This document shows, piece by piece, positions 59,201-64,000 of a stretch of 64,000 nt of DNA. The notes under the pieces were generated by a model. That model had not been told where the DNA came from. It worked only from the letters and a program-made list of their open reading frames with translations, and made no database searches. The stretch is taken from positions 6,696,001 to 6,760,000 of the forward strand of contig CM034130.1 in the NCBI GenBank assembly GCA_019914995.1. Direction: 5' to 3'. Source of the DNA: Acanthochlamys bracteata (Eukaryota > Streptophyta > Magnoliopsida > Pandanales > Velloziaceae). Position 1 is the first letter of the stretch, and every line of letters starts with the position of its first letter. A program made the position numbers and the translations under genes.

Positions 59201-59725
59201 AAGAGTATACCAATGCCCCCAACCCAAATGCGAAACTTCCGGCAACACCGTGGTGGGCGTCCCTTGATCTCCACTCCCCTGTAAAGAATTCCCACCACCA
59301 GGGTAAGAAATCCTATTTTCTTTCCCAATGTCAATCTGAATTCTATTCGGCAAAAACAACGCCTGCCGTTCACTAGAACTAACACAACACCCACCATTCT
59401 GCGTCCCGATTTCAGTCGATAGCGGATGTTGGAGAAAATCAGCGAGCGGCGTTGTCGCTATCGCTGTCTCCGTTCCAGTAGAAGAATCAACACGGATTTC
59501 AGGGATATCACGGGGTATTTCGGGAATAACATTGGTAGTTGATCGATGGTTTCGCCACGGTTTGAGACCACGGCGAGAAGTAAACCAGAGAGAAAGAAGG
59601 AACAAAGCGAGAACGAATGCAGCACCGCAGCCAACACCGATTACTACCCAAAGACGAAGACCGAAGATTGCAGTGTGTTTTGATAATGCATCGCTTGGTG
59701 CTGCTCCTGCAGAAGCCGCTGACAT
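56285..59725 (-). CDS. Receptor-like protein kinase (At2g42960/At5g18500 type)
   Basis: Seven exons (59725-59070, 58241-58137, 58034-57912, 57784-57614, 57527-57398, 57309-57100, 56446-56285) join in frame to 518 aa. A short N-terminal segment precedes one transmembrane helix ([20 protein letters not shown], about residues 25-45), then a Ser/Thr-rich linker. The kinase domain begins at [13 protein letters not shown], with [35 protein letters not shown] and YVAPEYAS. It is an RD kinase with all catalytic residues. The tail after FPYRD is hydrophilic ([17 protein letters not shown]), typical of this TMK-like/PERK-related group. The ectodomain is almost absent, so a ligand-binding role is unlikely. 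An upstream ATG at 59797 would add a basic leader; I chose 59725. Confidence 0.9.
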
Positions 59726-62700
59726 CTCTCGCCTTCTTCTTTTCCTTGTTGCTTGCTGATCAGTGAGTGAGAAAATGAAGCTAGGAGACTTTTTCAAACG
59801 ATGAGGGAGTTTTTGAATTATGTAATGCTTATAAAAGGTATTCTAAGAAAAAACTAAATAATTTTTTTTTTAATATTATATATATTAGTTAAATAAAAAA
59901 AATTTGTGTGACTTGATTAGGCGAGTTAAAATACTTAAAGAAGTATTTTCTAAAATAAATATATTTTTATTTATTCTAAAAAATAAATTTTATTTTTTAT
60001 CTTAAAAAATAATAAACAATAATAATATTTTGTAATGTAAATTTGTTGATAAATTTTAAATTTTTAAATAAATTTTATATAACAAATTTGAAAAAAAGAT
60101 TGATAAAGTATTTTTTATAGAACGCTAATCTTAACGCACGATAAAGTTAACTAGTTAAGCAAGGAGATGATATTAAATTACTAATAATAATAACAGTTAC
60201 GAGGAAGATGTTTGATTTGCTGTGGAGATTTGGGCTTTACCAAGAAAATAAATATTCATCATTAATTTCTTAATGCTAGCTTTTCATATGCACGTGCTAC
60301 GTTCGTAACCATACGGATTGAGTTCGGTAGGATTTAAATTTTGTTATTAATTTTAATTTGAATAATATATGTTAGAGTGAGTAATGAACCACGATCGAAA
60401 AATGTTATTATTTAAGACAAAGTATCTTCTTTATAAAATATACTATTCCTACTTGCAAATTTAATGAGTTGCTTTGTTGAAAACTTGAACAACTGTATTA
60501 ACATTTAACCTAATAATGAGATTTTATATAGTTAATAAGAAATATTGGTCAAGATGATTTATAAGTTTTAGGTTTCCTAATAAATTTAATATTAGATTTT
60601 CTAAAAAGGATAAAAAGTTGATCAAATTTTATATTTTTATGACAACATTAAGAGCAAAATATGGCAAACAATTTAATATAAATTTCAAATTAAGTATTTA
60701 CGTAATTCAAAATTTTTACTTTTTTGCCCAAAATTTAATTTTATTGATAAAATCTTGAGGAGTTTATTCTTACGAATGTAATAATAAACTTCTGATTTAC
60801 AAACAATAAAACTTTGTTCTCTTAAAATTTCTCCATTGGTATTAATTTTTATGTATAAATTAGAATTTCATTAAAAGTTTAATACTGAATCATTTAATTA
60901 TCAGGGGTAATACAGGTAATTACTCTCGCTTAATATAGATAAGGTTTTTAAAACTTAGAATAGACTAATTTGAATTTTTTAAGGAAAACCGGCGTTGCCG
61001 CTAAAATGGTTTGGTTTGCTTGACCGTAATGCATACTCCTGCATTAACTCACCGGTCCTTATTCCGAGGAACGTTTACTTTTTTTTCTAAAGTAAATTTT
61101 AAAAAATTAATATTTAAAAATAAGTGTATTTATTTGTAAAAAAATAAATATTTAATGTACTATCTAATATTAATACATACATAATATTAATAAAAGAAAG
61201 CAAATTTCTTGAAAAATAAACGTCGTTGGAAGAGAAACCAGCATAGTTGAGCATTCAATTAAATATAAAAAAAGTTTGAAATAAGATAAAAAAATTTCTT
61301 AATTAAGCTTTTATAAAAATTATATATAAAAATTTTATGATATATTATAATTTATCTTGCTAAATGTTGATTTTTTTAGACATTATTCAATAGTACGAAT
61401 CGTACTTCTAAATAGCCACTTGTACAATGCAGACTTTCATACAAAACTGTTTCGATAAGTTACTTAGAAAAGACCAACTGCAGGTTGTGTTCGAAAATAG
61501 TTTTTAAAAATATTGTATTTTAAAATAAATATTTTTATTTTATTTTATAAATAATAAAATATTAATTCAAAAATATAATAAAAATTATTATATTTTATAT
61601 TTTTAAATTTATAATAATTTTATAAAATATAATAAAAATTTATTTAAATATGTAAAATAAAAAAATAGATATTATTTTTCTCAGCGTTGCCAAAGTGAAA
61701 AGTTAAATAAAATTTTCTGTTATCTTGCTGCGTCTTTAATTTCATTGTACATGATCAGACAATGAATTCCGTAAACAGTTTGTCTTCACTCGTCACTCCC
61801 ATTTCTGTTGAGGTTACTGCATCCAATCTGATCCACCGACACTAACTAAATGATATGCTTTAGAATTCGATGATGTCAATAACTTCAACATACCAGAACC
61901 ACCAGAAGCTAATGGATTAAAGGAATTTATTCAAGCTAGCTTCTTAATATATAAATCAAATTCAAGTTTGGTTGTCAGCTATGATCATAGAATGAGTTCA
62001 TAGATTACATATGTAGATTGTGCACAGTTACAATAACTTGCTCGCTCCAACATGTCAAGTCATTTATAATGCTATTATTGGAATAACATTTTGAACAAAT
62101 AACAAAAATCATGATTTTGTAATACCTTAAGAAATCAACAGGAATAGACTATGAAATGGAGACATTATGAATGAATACTTCACCAGGTAGGAAAACATAA
62201 TCGGTGCATACAGTACAGTTCACTCTTTCACTTGTACCTCTAGGCTTTCACTTCCGAACTAGATAAAAGTTTGTATTTAAAAGACTTAATCTTACGATTA
62301 CAACAATCAAAATAACAGAGAGAAATGAAACGATTTACCTACCTCAAAGAAAACAGATAAGAACCGGACAGGATTACAGCTGGATCATGTGGAAACAGAT
62401 TAGATGCAAAACAGTTTTGATGCTTTGGTACTCTTGTGTTAAAAGCTGAGTCCTTGTATCATTTACAGCTTCTGCATAACGTTTTCTGCTGATCAGCAGC
62501 CATTATTGGGTGCAACATACTCTTTACACCATGTATCTACTAGCCATGTGATGGTGCGAATTAGTAGAAAAAGTAAAATGAAGATGGAACAAAATTGTAG
62601 CTCATAATAAAATACCATATAAGAAATTAGGACTCAAATAAAATCTAACAGAAAACAAAGAGGTCTCCATGAAAACAATGACATTAAATGTGCATATTCT

Positions 62701-62964
62701 TTAACAGCATTTTTTGCAGCACCCCAACAGTTACAAGCTACAAAGGTGAAATATTATAAAAACAAAGTATGCAAAACAGATAATTAATGCCTATTACTGG
62801 TTCCTGAAAATACAATAAACCCTGAATGAAATTTTAAAGATTTACAAGAACCAATACCATATGCTTCAACAGCTATGTATGGACAAAAGGGAAAAAGAAG
62901 ATTTTTCCTTGTTCTAATGTTATCATACACACAGCAATCTCCTGAAACTACTCTATCCGCGCAA
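59726..62964. other. Intergenic, strongly AT-rich
   Basis: No gene recognised over 3.2 kb. From 59.85 to 61.7 kb the sequence is very AT-rich, with stretches related in composition to the miniature elements (one copy at 61484-61690). From 61.7 to 62.9 kb the base composition is more balanced, but no coding segment was found. Confidence 0.45.
61484..61690 (-). mobile_element. AT-rich MITE-like element, reverse copy
   Basis: Flanked by GTTGTGTTCGAAAATAG and TCTCAGCGTTGCC. The core consists of the same A- and T-rich words in reversed order. More diverged than the best copies. Confidence 0.35.
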
Positions 62965-64000
62965 TTAATGTAATTCGCCCACTGGGACCTCGTTCAGTCA
63001 TAGGACAGGACTATTTAAGTTATATAAACTTCAATTTCAAATAAGCGCAAGTTCTATTAGTTAGAGGAAGGTGGATTTAAGAGACCTTCTAAGGCATGGG
63101 GTTCAACCTCTCATACGATCTGGTCGCAATTGTTCTAACTGCTGCATGCAATGGGCTCTGAGCTTCTGAAGTGAAGCCAATGGTATCTTGATTTAGCTTC
63201 AATAAGAAACCACACATGAGATGGACAAAACCATGAATTATGGGCACTAGGTATCTAAAGGTGAAGCATAAGTGTTGTTTTATTTTCAACTTAAAGAGGT
63301 TTCATGAACTAATACTTAGGCTCTATTAGCTACAGAAATATTTCACTTGAAGTTTAAAAACATATATATGTAAACATTTATTCATTCTATTAACAGAATG
63401 TAGGGAAAGGGTTCATATTGCACTTCCTAGCCAAAAGCACTTAAATGACTCTTGAACAGGCTGTGGTACAACATATGCCCTTTTGGATTCACTGAATGGA
63501 TGACGACAAAGAATACGCTCTCCAACCTATAAATAGAACATAGAAACTCAATGTAACGAACTGATACTGAAAACACAGTACCTTGACTTAATAGTTGAGC
63601 TTAAACAGTACTTTTTCAAGTATCAATCTAACAAGATATAAGACTAGCAGTAAGAGATCATGTTCTTAGCAAATTTTTCGCAACTAGAAGATCAATTGTT
63701 TCAGAGTATGATATTGGGTAATAAGATGTTCTACCTTTCCTTTAGTACATATCACTCAAAAAGAAAGAATAGATACTATATCCTTGGACCGTTCATATGT
63801 TCCGGGATACAATGCAACCTTCAAAAGGCTACTGCTCAAATTAGCATATATCTTAAACATTACTTACCTTGGGAGGTGCTTCATTTTCACCTTGCATTAG
63901 ATCTACCAAAGGCCAGCCTTCTCTTCCATATAATCTATAACACCTCTTTTTGCAAGGTATTGAAACCTAGAACAGAAGATGAATGCAGTCAATATGGTAA
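62965..64000 (-). pseudogene. Degenerate 3' end of a nicotinate phosphoribosyltransferase (NAPRT) gene
   Basis: NAPRT converts nicotinate to nicotinate mononucleotide in NAD salvage. On the minus strand the exon 63966-63868 reads VSIPCKKRCYRLYGREGWPL and on to ENEAPPK. The exon 63526-63413 continues in frame, VGERILCRHPFSESKRAYVV to QESFKCFWLGSAI, then a stop. About 230 bases further the expected last exon is visible but broken: CMQQLEQLRPDRMRG is open, then a one-base shift is needed to read RLNPMP, a stop replaces the next Tyr, and more stops follow. The family C-terminus, ending in a VPVGEL-like stretch, can be traced to a stop at 62965 with a Trp changed to a stop before it. Upstream exons lie beyond the window. 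Either a pseudogene or a gene with a truncated C-terminus. Confidence 0.75.

Noticed and set aside
1..64000. CRISPR arrays, operons, tRNA or rRNA genes
   Set aside because: Nothing of the kind was found. The sequence is plant nuclear DNA, and no tRNA cloverleaf or rRNA sequence was recognised by eye.

Overview
The window looks like nuclear DNA of a eudicot flowering plant. It is AT-rich, its genes are split by short GT-AG introns, and it carries plant-only families: a cellulose synthase (CesA), a CslB/CslH-type cellulose synthase-like protein, a bHLH95/ZHOUPI-type transcription factor and plant receptor-like kinases. It also holds miniature transposons and an LTR retrotransposon primed by initiator tRNA-Met. 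I assembled exon structures by hand from splice sites, reading frame and family knowledge; no transcript evidence was available.

Layout. 1-8.5 kb: gene-poor, with AT-rich miniature elements, a small unrecognised minus-strand ORF, a decayed SEN1-type helicase fragment and a Tourist-like MITE. 8.5-13.1 kb: a complete 14-exon CesA gene (minus). 13.1-16.4 kb: a decayed WDR83-type WD40 gene (minus). 16.4-20.2 kb: a complete non-autonomous LTR retrotransposon (minus) with a perfect 5-bp target duplication. 20.2-24.3 kb: remnants of an unidentified gene (plus). 25.7-28.1 kb: a possible hAT-like remnant. 28.8-30.1 kb: a kinase gene without an ectodomain (plus). 33.5-35.0 kb: bHLH gene (plus). 35.2-38.7 kb: CslB/CslH gene (minus). 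41.2-42.7 kb: intronless Integrator subunit 3 homologue (plus). 43.8-48.5 kb: SEC1-family-domain protein 2 homologue (minus). 52.5-54.9 kb: ribosomal protein eS10 (minus). 56.3-59.7 kb: receptor-like kinase (minus). 63.0-64.0 kb: degenerate 3' end of a nicotinate phosphoribosyltransferase gene (minus), running off the window.

The genes form no obvious pathway cluster. Two are GT2 glycosyltransferases of the cellulose synthase superfamily, 22 kb apart; the others are unrelated housekeeping or regulatory genes. The most striking observation is in the CesA. Its reading frame is intact over 14 exons (1,054 codons) with good splice sites and an intact RING-type zinc finger, yet the TED catalytic-base motif reads TEA, the QxxRW motif reads QNLQR, and the FxVTxK motif is replaced. 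This predicts a full-length but catalytically dead CesA, possibly a regulatory or dominant-negative subunit, or a very young pseudogene.
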